34,006 nucleotides of DNA, taken from assembly GCA_017630035.1 (NCBI GenBank), contig JAGBWA010000095.1, forward strand, positions 1 to 34,006. Direction: 5' to 3'. The notes under the pieces were generated by a model that worked only from the letters and a program-made list of their open reading frames with translations, was not told the DNA's origin and did no database searches. Origin of the DNA: Bacteroides sp. (lineage in GTDB: Bacteria; Bacteroidota; Bacteroidia; Bacteroidales; Bacteroidaceae). Below, one piece after another: positions 24,403 through 31,859 of the stretch (positions within the stretch are counted from its first letter, which is position 1; each line of letters starts with the position of its first letter). Both the position numbers and the translations under genes were made by a program.

Positions 24403-24462
24403 AAGTAGTCAAGTAGTGAGTAGTGAGTAGTCAAGTAGTGAGTACTAACTACTTAACTACTA
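24403..24462. repeat. Word repeat (AAGTAGTCAAGTAGTGAGTAGT type)
   Basis: About 60 bp of degenerate words AGTAGTCA/AGTAGTGA/ACTAACTACTTA fill the gap immediately upstream of the ABC-F start. The same word AAGTAGTCAAGTAG forms the last codons and stop of the C69 dipeptidase gene at 32027. Confidence 0.75.
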
Positions 24463-24466
24463 AAAA

Positions 24467-25492
24467 TTACAATCTCTCTATCAATTCATCAATAGCTTTG
24501 TCTGTTGTGGCCCAGCTTGTAACGAAGCGAACAACGGTTTCGGATTCGCCACGAGGGCCCCAAAGCTCGAAGGTAGCATATTGCATCAAGCGATCTATCT
24601 GCTCGTTGGGCATCACAATAAATTGTTGGTTGGTAAACGAGTCGATAAACAAGCGATAGCCCTTCGCTACGAAGGCTTGCTTCAGCTTCATGGCCTGAGC
24701 AATGGCGTGCGAAGCAATGGTTTGGTAAAGGTTGTCGGTGAAGAGCGTATCGAATTGAATACCCAACAAACGACCCTTGGCCAACAACGCACCGTGTTGC
24801 TTGATGAGTGGGAAGAAATGCTTCAACAACCCAGGGCGAGTAGCTACTACAGCTTCGCCAAAGAGCGCTCCTACCTTTGTGCCACCAATGTAGAATACAT
24901 CGCACAAACGCGCTACATCCTTCAACATAACATCCGTTCCTTGAGCAGCTAAGCCATAGCCCAAGCGTGCTCCGTCCAAGTAGAGCGGAATGTTTGCTTT
25001 CCTACAAACGTTGCTCAGCTCGGTCAGTTCGTCCAAGGAATAAAGCGTGCCATACTCCGTAGGATGCGAAATGTAGAGCATTCCTGGCGCTACCATGTGC
25101 TCGTAGGTTTCGTCGCGATAGAAGTCGGTGATATACTTCTCCACTTCGCTTGCAAGCACTTTGCCCATGTGTTGGGGCAAGGTAAGCACTTTGTGTCCGC
25201 TTGCTTCGATAGCTCCCGATTCGTGCACATTGATGTGTGCGGTTTCAGCGGCCAAAACCCCTTCGTGAGGGCGTAGCAAGCCATCAATCACCGTAGCGTT
25301 AGTTTGTGTACCACCTACCAAGAAATGCACTTCAGCCTCGGGCATACCGATAGCCTCTTTTACCTTTTGCTTGGCTCGTTTTGTATATTCATCACTACCA
25401 TATCCAACCGTTTGTTCAAGGTTGGTTTCGCACAATTGGCGCATCACCGCTGGGTGAGCACCTTCCATATAATCACTATCAAAATGTAACAT
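24467..25492 (-). CDS. ltaE: Low-specificity L-threonine aldolase
   Basis: A 341-aa fold-type I PLP enzyme of the beta-eliminating lyase/threonine aldolase group. The family start LHFDSDYMEGAHPAV, the stacking histidine region AHINVHESGA (H90), YLDGARLG with D173 contacting the PLP ring, and the Schiff-base lysine K206 in YIGGTKVGAL are all present. It cleaves L-threonine and L-allo-threonine to glycine and acetaldehyde. ATG 25492 is preferred over TTG 25510. It is divergent from nudC with 62 bp between them; no clear -7 box was found for this gene. It is probably followed in one transcript by the ABC-F gene. Confidence 0.93.
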   Translation of the reverse strand: MLHFDSDYMEGAHPAVMRQLCETNLEQTVGYGSDEYTKRAKQKVKEAIGMPEAEVHFLVGGTQTNATVIDGLLRPHEGVLAAETAHINVHESGAIEASGHKVLTLPQHMGKVLASEVEKYITDFYRDETYEHMVAPGMLYISHPTEYGTLYSLDELTELSNVCRKANIPLYLDGARLGYGLAAQGTDVMLKDVARLCDVFYIGGTKVGALFGEAVVATRPGLLKHFFPLIKQHGALLAKGRLLGIQFDTLFTDNLYQTIASHAIAQAMKLKQAFVAKGYRLFIDSFTNQQFIVMPNEQIDRLMQYATFELWGPRGESETVVRFVTSWATTDKAIDELIERL

Positions 25493-25527
25493 GGCGACAA
25501 AATTACTCAAAATCTAAGATTTTTCCT

Positions 25528-25535
25528 TACCTTTG
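25528..25535 (+). promoter_or_regulatory. -7 box of nudC promoter
   Basis: TACCTTTG, an exact consensus match, 19 bp upstream of the ATG at 25555. Confidence 0.65.
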
Positions 25536-25554
25536 CGAAAGAAAATTAAGAATC

Positions 25555-26349
25555 ATGGATTGCAATAACGACAAACATACACTATGGTATCTTTTCCATA
25601 CCGATAAGTTGCTTTTGAAGCAAATAGAAGCAGAAAAGTTAAGCCTCCCTACGGAGCAAGAAGTAGAAACCTTCAAACCCTATTTCGTAGGAACCATCCA
25701 TTCGTTCACCGCTCCCAATGTGTGCGAGTGCCGAACAGTATCGATGAATCTACCCAACGAAATGAGTGACGAGTGGGTATGGATGACCTTGCGCGATACC
25801 TACGACTACCTACCCTTTGCCGAATATAAATATGGTGGTCGCGCTTACGAATTGCTCTATTGGGATTCGCATAGTCGTTTTTGTCCCGTTTGTGGCACTC
25901 CCACTCAGCACTTGGATACCATTATGAAGAAGTGTCCTTCGTGCGCTCACGAAGTCTATCCTCCTATAGCCACCGCTACCATTGTGCTTGTTCGTCGCGG
26001 CGATGAAGTGCTATTGGTTCGCGCTCGCAATTTCCGCGGAAAGCACTACGGATTAGTAGCTGGCTTCCTCGAACCTGGCGAAACATTGGAAGAGTGTGTA
26101 GCGCGCGAAGTGATGGAAGAGACCGGCCTACGCATTCGCAACATTCAGTACTTTGGCAATCAGCCTTGGCCCTATCCTTGCGGATTGATGGTTGGCTTCA
26201 CCGCCGAATACGAAAGCGGTGATATAGCCCTTCAAGCCGAAGAACTTACCACCGCTGCATTCTTTCGTCGCGACAACCTCCCCGAACTTCCACGCAAGCT
26301 AAGCATTGCTCGCCAACTTATAGAAGCTTGGAAAAGAGGAGAAGTGTAA
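25555..26349 (+). CDS. nudC: NAD(H) pyrophosphatase / NAD-RNA decapping Nudix hydrolase
   Basis: A 264-aa NudC. It has an N-terminal beta domain, a zinc ribbon with C110, C113, C127 and C130 (CPVCG and CPSC), the Nudix box GFLEPGETLEECVAREVMEETGL outline at 170-192 with its catalytic glutamates, and the NudC-specific NQPWPYP motif (202-208; SQPWPFP in others). It hydrolyses NADH to NMNH and AMP and removes 5' NAD caps from RNA. It is monocistronic and converges on the symporter gene with only 8 bp between the stops and no room for a separate terminator. Confidence 0.95.
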   Translation: MDCNNDKHTLWYLFHTDKLLLKQIEAEKLSLPTEQEVETFKPYFVGTIHSFTAPNVCECRTVSMNLPNEMSDEWVWMTLRDTYDYLPFAEYKYGGRAYELLYWDSHSRFCPVCGTPTQHLDTIMKKCPSCAHEVYPPIATATIVLVRRGDEVLLVRARNFRGKHYGLVAGFLEPGETLEECVAREVMEETGLRIRNIQYFGNQPWPYPCGLMVGFTAEYESGDIALQAEELTTAAFFRRDNLPELPRKLSIARQLIEAWKRGEV

Positions 26350-26357
26350 ACGTTATT

Positions 26358-27578
26358 CTATTTCTTCACAAATCTATCGGTGACAACTGCACAAACGGCA
26401 TCGCCAGTAATGTTTAGCACTGTGCGAATCATGTCGAATACTCTATCTAGGGCATAGAGCAATGGAAGTCCTTCGATGGGGATACCAGCAGCTACCAGCA
26501 CTGCTACAACGAGCAATGTAGGCCCTGGCACTCCCGCTTGACCAATGGAGCCAAGCGAAGCCACCACTACAATAGCGATGTATTGCGACATACTTAAATC
26601 AATGTCGTAAATCTGCGCAAAGAATAGCGCTACCAGTGTGTAGTAAATGGCATTTCCCGTCATGTTTATCGTAGCCCCCAGCGGAAGTACAAATCCGCTT
26701 GTTTGCTTCGATACACCCAACTTATTTTCGCAAGTCTCCATATTGACGGGAAGCGTTACCATGCTCGACGCAGTAGTAAAAGCAATGATTTGCGGACGAA
26801 GCATCTCCTTCAAGAACGTACGAATAGATACTCGCGACATTGTTCCTACCAGCAACGGATAGACAAGCAATCCCATCACGAGGATGCAAAGCAAGTACAC
26901 CCAAAGCAAGTTGGCTATGCGTAGCAAAATGTCGAAGCCAAACGTACCTACAGCATCGGCCATTAAACCAAACACACCAATCGGAGCTACCCACATCACC
27001 TTCTCGATGCACCAAACAAGCGCTTCCAGCAACCCATTCAAGCCACTGATAATCTTTCCTCGGCGTGGTTCGGCCAATGCAGCAATACCAAATCCAAGGA
27101 ACAAGCCGAATACAATAATCTGCAAAATATTACCCTCGGCCAAAGCAGCAATTGGATTTGCAGGAATCATACCGATAACCGTATCCCAGAAGTTTAGCGT
27201 TGGTGCCTCTCCGTCAGGGTTCACACTGTTTGTGGCCGTTAGCGACGCAATAGTCTCCTTGTCTATCCCCTCGCCTGGCGCCAGCACAATGCCTCCAGCA
27301 ATAGCAATCAGCACCGCCACAACAGTGGTTAGCATAATAAATGCAATGGAAATGCCACCAATCACTCCCGCCGAGCGCGAGTTGCCCAGTGAAGCTGCTC
27401 CCGAGATAATGGAAAGCGCCACCAGTGGCACCACTAACATTTTAATGAGCTGAATGAATAGTGTGCCCAGCGGAGCAAACATAGCCGATTCATTGCCCAT
27501 GAATGCCCCCACAACAATGCCTACTACCATTGCTACGAGAATCCAGAAGCCTAAGTTTTTTACGATTTTCTTTAGCAT
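26358..27578 (-). CDS. Dicarboxylate/amino acid:cation symporter (DAACS)
   Basis: A 406-aa inner-membrane carrier with 8 transmembrane helices and two re-entrant loops. Family motifs are FIQLIKMLVVPLVALSIISG near the N-terminus, the serine-rich hairpin TTASSMVTLPV, the sodium-site motif GATINMTGNAIYY, and GVPGPT with GLPLLYALDRVFDMIRT. The family imports glutamate, aspartate or C4-dicarboxylates, or serine/threonine (SstT), with Na+ or H+. The exact substrate is unclear. Its -7 box overlaps the terminator of the small winged-helix gene upstream, and its leader would be only a few bases. Confidence 0.92.
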   Translation of the reverse strand: MLKKIVKNLGFWILVAMVVGIVVGAFMGNESAMFAPLGTLFIQLIKMLVVPLVALSIISGAASLGNSRSAGVIGGISIAFIMLTTVVAVLIAIAGGIVLAPGEGIDKETIASLTATNSVNPDGEAPTLNFWDTVIGMIPANPIAALAEGNILQIIVFGLFLGFGIAALAEPRRGKIISGLNGLLEALVWCIEKVMWVAPIGVFGLMADAVGTFGFDILLRIANLLWVYLLCILVMGLLVYPLLVGTMSRVSIRTFLKEMLRPQIIAFTTASSMVTLPVNMETCENKLGVSKQTSGFVLPLGATINMTGNAIYYTLVALFFAQIYDIDLSMSQYIAIVVVASLGSIGQAGVPGPTLLVVAVLVAAGIPIEGLPLLYALDRVFDMIRTVLNITGDAVCAVVTDRFVKK

Positions 27579-27584
27579 ACACTA

Positions 27585-27592
27585 CAAATTTA
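27585..27592 (-). promoter_or_regulatory. -7 box of symporter promoter
   Basis: Minus strand TAAATTTG, an exact TAnnTTTG match, ends 6 bp before the ATG at 27578. It adjoins the T-run of the upstream terminator. The predicted mRNA would be leaderless or almost so. Confidence 0.5.
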
Positions 27593-27632
27593 AAAAAGAG
27601 AGGTGCTCAAAGCATGTTGAACACCTCTCTAT
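27592..27632 (-). terminator. Terminator of small winged-helix gene
   Basis: On the minus strand AGAGAGGTG and CACCTCTCT pair (9 bp), extended by inner TTCAA/TTGAG pairing, followed by TTTTTTAAA. It begins 10 bp after the stop of the 58-aa gene. Confidence 0.85.
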
Positions 27633-27642
27633 TATTACTCTA

Positions 27643-27819
27643 TTACTTGGCTTGCCATTTGCAACGCACTGGCGAGAAAATCTTCTCTTCCTTCTTCAAC
27701 GTTGCCATTGCTTTGTCCACCTCTTTCTTGTCCAAACCGGTTTCCTTAGCCAATGTTGTAGCGTTAACAGGAGCGTTCAACTCCTTCATTTTTGCCAATA
27801 CAATTTCTACTGTTTCCAC
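27643..27819 (-). CDS. 58-aa winged-helix-like small protein
   Basis: A small gene that is easily missed. Translation from GTG 27819 reads (M)ETVEIVLAKMKELNAPVNA, then TTLAKETGLDKKEVDKAMAT, then LKKEEKIFSPVRCKWQAK, and stops at 27643-27645. The pattern (helix, helix-turn-helix TLAKETGLDKKEVDKAMATL, short wing EKIFSPVRCKW) is that of minimal winged-helix proteins found repeatedly in Bacteroidota. A role in DNA binding is inferred. An in-frame stop lies seven codons upstream with no ATG between, so GTG is the likely start; the internal ATG at codon 11 would cut the first helix. A strong terminator follows. A non-coding reading is unlikely given the protein pattern. Confidence 0.75.
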   Translation of the reverse strand: METVEIVLAKMKELNAPVNATTLAKETGLDKKEVDKAMATLKKEEKIFSPVRCKWQAK

Positions 27820-27828
27820 GATTTTTTG

Positions 27829-27870
27829 AGTTCTAAGTTATGAGTTGTGAGTTCTGAGACTCAGAACTTA
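27829..27870. repeat. Word repeat with perfect palindrome, after phospho-sugar mutase gene
   Basis: AGTTCTGAG-A-CTCAGAACT (27849-27867) is a perfect 9-bp inverted repeat embedded in degenerate words. On the minus strand it contains CTCAGAACTCACAACT, shared with 21076-21120 and about 32000. It may also act as a weak terminator of the mutase gene, although no T-run follows. Confidence 0.7.
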
Positions 27871-27871
27871 T

Positions 27872-29617
27872 TTAAATTCCCAATGAAGCTCTAACAGCCT
27901 TCACCTTTTCTTCAGCTTCAGCGTTAGCGTTTGGATAGCACTTAGCGCAACCCATTTCGCCCTTCACTTCGATGTAGAACTTAATCTTAGGTTCAGTACC
28001 CGAAGGACGAACCGAAATCTTAGTACCATCTTCAGTGAAGTATTGCAAAGCGTTGCTTGTTTCAGGCATGTCGATGTCAGTTACATTACCTTCGCCATCA
28101 GTAGCCTTCAAGAACTTGTAGTCCTTGGCCAAAACCACCTTCGAGCCACCAATTTCCTTAGGAGGACAAGTGCGGAAGTTTTCCATCATAGCCTTAATTT
28201 CGTCAGCACCGCTCTTACCTGGCTTCACTACGTTTACAGTAGTCTCCTTAGAGAAACCATATTCCACGTAGATTTCCATCAATACATCGTAGAGTGTCTT
28301 GCCTTGATCCTTAGCCCAAGCACAGATTTCAGCGAGCAATGTACAAGCCGAAACAGCATCCTTGTCGCGTACAAAGTCTTCAGCCAAGAAACCGTAGCTT
28401 TCTTCGCCACCGCCAATGTATTGTTGCTTGCCTTCGCTCAAGCGAATTTCGCGAGCAATCCACTTAAAGCCAGTGTAGCAATCGCGCATTTCAATGTTAT
28501 TCTTGTCAGCCACTACCTTGATAAGTTCGGTAGTAACGATAGTCTTCACGATAAAGTCAGTATCCTTCATCTTACCCATCGCCTTGCGGTTCTTGATGAT
28601 GTAGTAAAGGAAGATAAGACAAGTTTGGTTACCGTTGATAAGTACCCATTCGCCCTTGTCGTCCTTGCAAGCCATACCTACGCGGTCAGCGTCGGGGTCA
28701 GTAGCCATTACGATGTCAGCATCAATCTTCTTAGCCAAGTTGATGGCAAGTGTCAACGCTTCAGCATTTTCAGGATTTGGCGAGATAACAGTTGGGAAAT
28801 CACCACTCTTCACCATTTGCTCTTCTACGCAATGAACGTTTTCAAAGCCCCATTGCTTCAATGCGCGAGGCACCAACATCATACCAGTGCCATGGATAGG
28901 CGTAAACACAATGCTCAAATCCTTTTGACGCTTAATCACTTCTGGGTCGATAGAGATGCTGTGAACCTTGTCCAAGTAAACGCTATCCACATCTTCGCCA
29001 ATGATTTGAATCAACGCAGGATTACCTTCGAACTTAATATCAGCAGCCGAAGCAATCTTGTTCACCTCGTCGATAATGCCCTTATCGTGTGGAGCCAATA
29101 CTTGTGCACCATCGTCCCAGTAAGCCTTGTATCCGTTATATTCCTTAGGATTGTGGCTGGCAGTAAGGATAATACCACTTTGGCAACCCAAGTGACGGAT
29201 AGCGAACGACATTTCAGGAGTTGGGCGCATATCGTCGAACAGATATACCTTAATACCATTAGCCGAGAAGATGTTAGCCGAGATTTCAGCAAACAAGCGG
29301 CTATTGTTGCGGCAATCGTGACCGATACAAACCGATATTTGTTCAAGTTCAGTAAAGTTTTTGTTCAAGTAGTTCGACAAGCCTTGTGTAGCAGCACCTA
29401 CTGTGTAGATGTTCATGCGGTTGCTACCCACGCCCATAATGCCGCGTAGGCCACCGGTACCAAATTCAAGGTCTTTGTAGAAACATTCGATAAGCTCAGT
29501 CTTATCTTCGTTTTCCAACATACGCTTCACCTCAGCTTGGGTTTCTGCGTCATAGGCGGGAGTAAGCCATTTTTCAGCTTTTTCCGTCACCATCTTAATC
29601 AAATCAAGATTTTCCAT
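27872..29617 (-). CDS. Phosphoglucomutase/phosphomannomutase
   Basis: A 581-aa alpha-D-phosphohexomutase of the long PgcA/PGM2 type. The N-terminal FGTGGLRGIMG (52-62), active-site phosphoserine loop TASHNPKEYNG (S154), metal loop DPDADRVG (307-314), sugar-binding GGGEESYGF and the C-terminal phosphate-binding RPSGTEPKIKFY are all present. It interconverts glucose 1- and 6-phosphate (and probably the mannose or pentose equivalents), feeding nucleotide-sugar and glycogen synthesis. It is monocistronic with a good promoter and has codon use of an abundant enzyme. Substrate preference cannot be read from the sequence. Confidence 0.95.
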   Translation of the reverse strand: MENLDLIKMVTEKAEKWLTPAYDAETQAEVKRMLENEDKTELIECFYKDLEFGTGGLRGIMGVGSNRMNIYTVGAATQGLSNYLNKNFTELEQISVCIGHDCRNNSRLFAEISANIFSANGIKVYLFDDMRPTPEMSFAIRHLGCQSGIILTASHNPKEYNGYKAYWDDGAQVLAPHDKGIIDEVNKIASAADIKFEGNPALIQIIGEDVDSVYLDKVHSISIDPEVIKRQKDLSIVFTPIHGTGMMLVPRALKQWGFENVHCVEEQMVKSGDFPTVISPNPENAEALTLAINLAKKIDADIVMATDPDADRVGMACKDDKGEWVLINGNQTCLIFLYYIIKNRKAMGKMKDTDFIVKTIVTTELIKVVADKNNIEMRDCYTGFKWIAREIRLSEGKQQYIGGGEESYGFLAEDFVRDKDAVSACTLLAEICAWAKDQGKTLYDVLMEIYVEYGFSKETTVNVVKPGKSGADEIKAMMENFRTCPPKEIGGSKVVLAKDYKFLKATDGEGNVTDIDMPETSNALQYFTEDGTKISVRPSGTEPKIKFYIEVKGEMGCAKCYPNANAEAEEKVKAVRASLGI

Positions 29618-29660
29618 AGAGTGTTATTTTGTAATAAAATTGATATTTCTTGTCAAACGG

Positions 29661-29690
29661 CAAATATAACGATAATCTTTGATTAAACAA
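29661..29690 (-). promoter_or_regulatory. Promoter of phospho-sugar mutase gene
   Basis: Minus strand TATATTTG (29661-29668) with TTG at 29688-29690, spacing 19 bp. The leader would be about 40 nt. Confidence 0.75.
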
Positions 29691-29705
29691 GCGAAATGAG
29701 GAGAA

Positions 29706-29737
29706 ATTATGATTTATGATTTATTATTTATGATTTG
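29706..29737. repeat. Word repeat (ATTTATGATTTATGATTT type)
   Basis: Tandem words ATGATTT and ATTATTT; the reverse complement matches the string at 18745-18781. Confidence 0.7.
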
Positions 29738-30068
29738 GATAGTAGGGACACGCCATGGTGTGTCCGTGAATACATTTACTTTTTCGTCTTGATACGAAAA
29801 AGGTAACAAAAAGAATCAAGGCTGCACTTCCGGGGTTACTCCACGACTACTTTTAGCTAAAGCGCAGAAACTCGCTTTGCTCAAACAGTCTGCGCTTCTT
29901 AACGCTAAAAGCAGTCGTTCCGCTTAACACCCCTGCAGTGATGCCGAGGGACCATGCGGCGTGAGAGCCTTTGTGTTTACCCATCCGGATGGCGAATACC
30001 GCTACGCTAACACGCCATGGTGTGTCCGCGACGTCTGAAAGACGTGAAGCACGCAGTGCGAATAGCCG
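29738..30068. repeat. Intergenic cluster of palindromic repeats, no gene
   Basis: This part of the 750-bp gap between the mutase and the outer-membrane gene holds stacked inverted repeats and no credible gene. It contains GGACACGCCATGGTGTGTCC (29746-29765), TTTTTCGT-CTTGAT-ACGAAAAA (about 29779-29801), a ~100-bp imperfect hairpin (29832-29934), a second CACGCCATGGTGTG unit (30010-30025) and ACGTCT-GAA-AGACGT (30031-30045). An open frame at 29853-30173 (minus) runs across these repeats and is judged non-coding. Confidence 0.75.
29832..29934. repeat. Long imperfect hairpin with CTCGCTTTGCTCAAACAG core
   Basis: Nested arms pair in order: GGGGTT with AACACCCC, ACGACT with AGTCGT, TTTTAG with CTAAAA, and AAGCGCAGA with TCTGCGCTT, around the core AACTCGCTTTGCTCAAACAG. 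It is the type of intergenic palindrome often seen in Bacteroidales, where it produces spurious ORFs encoding RLFEQSEFLRF-like peptides, as it does here. Confidence 0.75.
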
Positions 30069-30222
30069 TGGGCTTTTAAGCCTACGGACAGGATAAGGAT
30101 ATATTTTATATGTAGCGTCTGAAAGACGCGTCTTTGCAGACGCTATGTATAATTTGAAACGAAATAACCCCAACCACGGGTTTAAAACCCGCGGCTATTG
30201 AAAATCCCCGTCTTTGCAGACG
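30069..30222 (+). repeat. Composite palindromic repeat block, copy A
   Basis: About 154 bp, repeated in inverse orientation at 33851-34006 with only small indels. It is built of consecutive palindromes: GGCTTTTAAGCC, then a nested AGCGTCTG/AGACGC/CAGACGCT pair, then CGGGTTTAAAACCCG, then CGTCTTTGCAGACG. Confidence 0.9.
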
Positions 30223-30233
30223 AATAACAACTA

Positions 30234-30268
30234 TGCAAAAAAATAACTGAAATTGAAATAACTGAAAT
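30234..30268 (+). repeat. Short repeat GCAAAAAAATAACTGAAATTG
   Basis: GCAAAAAAATAACTGAAAT followed by TGAAATAACTGAAAT. The same string (one base changed) is at 33690-33726 on the minus strand, immediately upstream of the C69 dipeptidase gene. Confidence 0.8.
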
Positions 30269-30273
30269 CACCA

Positions 30274-30343
30274 GTAGAGACGTCATATCATGGCGTCTCA
30301 AAAAACAAAAACAAAAAGAGACGCCTCAATGAGACGTCTCTAC
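30274..30343. repeat. Palindromic repeat, copy 2 of 3 (GTAGAGACGTC family)
   Basis: A 70-bp element, the reverse complement of the 18621 copy apart from one extra base in its T-rich loop. Its flank reads AACCCAC, complementary to GTGGGTT at copy 1. It lies 28 bp past the stop of the outer-membrane gene and may serve as its terminator. Confidence 0.85.
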
Positions 30344-30370
30344 AAACAATAACCCACTAGTAGCTAGTCA

Positions 30371-31678
30371 CTAGAACAGATAATTAAATCCAATATTGTT
30401 CCACATCTTCTCGCCATCGCGCTTATCCAAGGCCTTCGCCATCTCCACCGAGATAACGAAATTGCGGTTCATCACCACCTTCAATCCGCAACCCAGCGTA
30501 GAGTGCAATCCCTCCTTGTCGCCCGAGTAGAACGGATTCACCTCCTCGCCCTTCAGTGCACCGAAAGCAATCTTCTGCTCGTCCAAGCGATACGACTGAA
30601 TCACCTTACCCATATCGAAGAACGGATTCAGCGCCAAGTAGAAATTCTGATTGATGAAGCGGAAGTTAGCAAAGCGCCAACGCAGCTCAGTGTTCAGCCA
30701 AGCCATGCCGTTGCCCACTACCCCATTACGATTGATACCGCGCACCGATGCATTGCCGCCCAATCCCTCGGTATAAACCTTGCGGAAGAACATTGTGTTC
30801 AAGTTATTGATGAAGTAGAAAGGCACCTCGCCAGCAATATTCGCTTGCATGCCCAGGCGATAGGCAAACGTCAGCTTATCCTTCCACACAGGCACATAGT
30901 GGCTACCCACAAACGTAAGTCCCACGTTGCTGTAACCCTTGCGGTCGATAATATCTGGCGCACCCACCAGCGTAGCCTCGATGTTCACGCCTCGTGTAGG
31001 ATCACTATCATGGTCGCGCGTATCATACACCAACCCCGCCTTGAACTGAAGCACATTACCACCCTCAGCTTCGTCCTCACGAATCAAGCCCACTTGGCGA
31101 TACAAATGATACAGCGTCCTTTGGTCCTTATACTCATCCAGCTTCACGCCGCCCGTCTTGATGTTATAATAGCCCAAACCAATCGTCCAGTACAAGTTGC
31201 CCGCAAGCTTCTGCTGCATACTCGCCACAAAACGGAACTGATTACGACTCATCATGTTCAGCGCCGAAGTCTCCCCCTCGGCCAGTCCTATACCATCTAC
31301 AAAGAAAGGCGAAGCATAGCCATTATAGCCATAGAAATCATACTTCTTTGCGGTGAAGTAAGTACAATCCACAAACAATTTACCATCAGGAATCAGCGTC
31401 TTAAAGTCGCCATAGAAGCGCAGTAGCGACGAGCCCCCAGTAAATGTCGAAGCCTCCAGGTTCATCTTATAGTCATACGACGGATAGCGCGACCCGTCGC
31501 CAAAGTTAAAGATGTCCAGGCACACCCCATACTGAAACCCCAAGTCGCTATCAAAGCCCACAACAGGCAGCGGCCCAAAGTTCCAACCATCCTTAATAAT
31601 CTCTTTGCTCTCAGCCTCTTGCGCCATAGCTCCTATCGAAGCCGCGCACATAGCCAAACCAATCAAAAAACGTTTCAT
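30371..31678 (-). CDS. POTRA-less Omp85-type outer-membrane beta-barrel protein
   Basis: A 435-aa secreted barrel protein. The signal peptide ends GAMA-QEAE (about residue 19). There is no room for POTRA domains: after a short WNFGPLPVVGFDSDLGFQYG segment the whole protein is amphipathic beta-strands. The Omp85 motif is SVRGINRN, and the last strand ends NNIGFNYLF with a terminal aromatic. This fits the bacterial surface antigen (D15)-like proteins of Bacteroidota that lack periplasmic domains; their cargo or function is largely unknown. ATG 31678 is preferred over TTG 31684. It has its own promoter; the C69 dipeptidase and the candidate small RNA lie upstream on the same strand. Confidence 0.82.
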   Translation of the reverse strand: MKRFLIGLAMCAASIGAMAQEAESKEIIKDGWNFGPLPVVGFDSDLGFQYGVCLDIFNFGDGSRYPSYDYKMNLEASTFTGGSSLLRFYGDFKTLIPDGKLFVDCTYFTAKKYDFYGYNGYASPFFVDGIGLAEGETSALNMMSRNQFRFVASMQQKLAGNLYWTIGLGYYNIKTGGVKLDEYKDQRTLYHLYRQVGLIREDEAEGGNVLQFKAGLVYDTRDHDSDPTRGVNIEATLVGAPDIIDRKGYSNVGLTFVGSHYVPVWKDKLTFAYRLGMQANIAGEVPFYFINNLNTMFFRKVYTEGLGGNASVRGINRNGVVGNGMAWLNTELRWRFANFRFINQNFYLALNPFFDMGKVIQSYRLDEQKIAFGALKGEEVNPFYSGDKEGLHSTLGCGLKVVMNRNFVISVEMAKALDKRDGEKMWNNIGFNYLF

Positions 31679-31771
31679 ATGCAATATACATTATTATTTA
31701 TTTGTAAAAATCCCCTTACTATCTTCACAGAATTCGGGGGAGTTAGGTTAACAAAATGTATTTTTTCAATG

Positions 31772-31801
31772 CAAAGATAGCAATAAAAATAAAAACTCAA
31801 A
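31772..31801 (-). promoter_or_regulatory. Promoter of outer-membrane barrel gene
   Basis: Minus strand TATCTTTG (31772-31779) with TTTG at 31798-31801, spacing 18 bp. The leader would be about 90 nt, which is long for this window. Confidence 0.65.
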
Positions 31802-31823
31802 AGCAAATAAGCATCAATAAGCA

Positions 31824-31859
31824 ATAAAAAAAATACACTCCTCTTACGAGGAATGTATT
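31824..31859 (-). terminator. Terminator of candidate small RNA
   Basis: On the minus strand AATACATTCCTC and GAGGAGTGTATT pair (12 bp with one mismatch) around GTAA, followed by a run of eight T. Confidence 0.8.

Noticed and set aside
24403..24462. Possible CRISPR-like or tandem array
   Set aside because: The words are 7-10 bp, imperfect and without unique spacers of constant length, and no cas genes are present.
28043..29449. 468-aa open frame on the plus strand
   Set aside because: Antisense shadow of the phospho-sugar mutase gene, caused by its codon bias; the composition is not protein-like.
29853..30173. 106-aa open frame on the minus strand
   Set aside because: It runs across stacked palindromic repeats, has no start context or promoter, and encodes a RLFEQSEFLRF-type peptide typical of repeat-derived spurious ORFs.
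30069..30222. Possible attachment sites or insertion-sequence ends
   Set aside because: No transposase or integrase gene, no target duplication and no tRNA-end match; the block is made of internal palindromes, better described as composite REP-like repeats.
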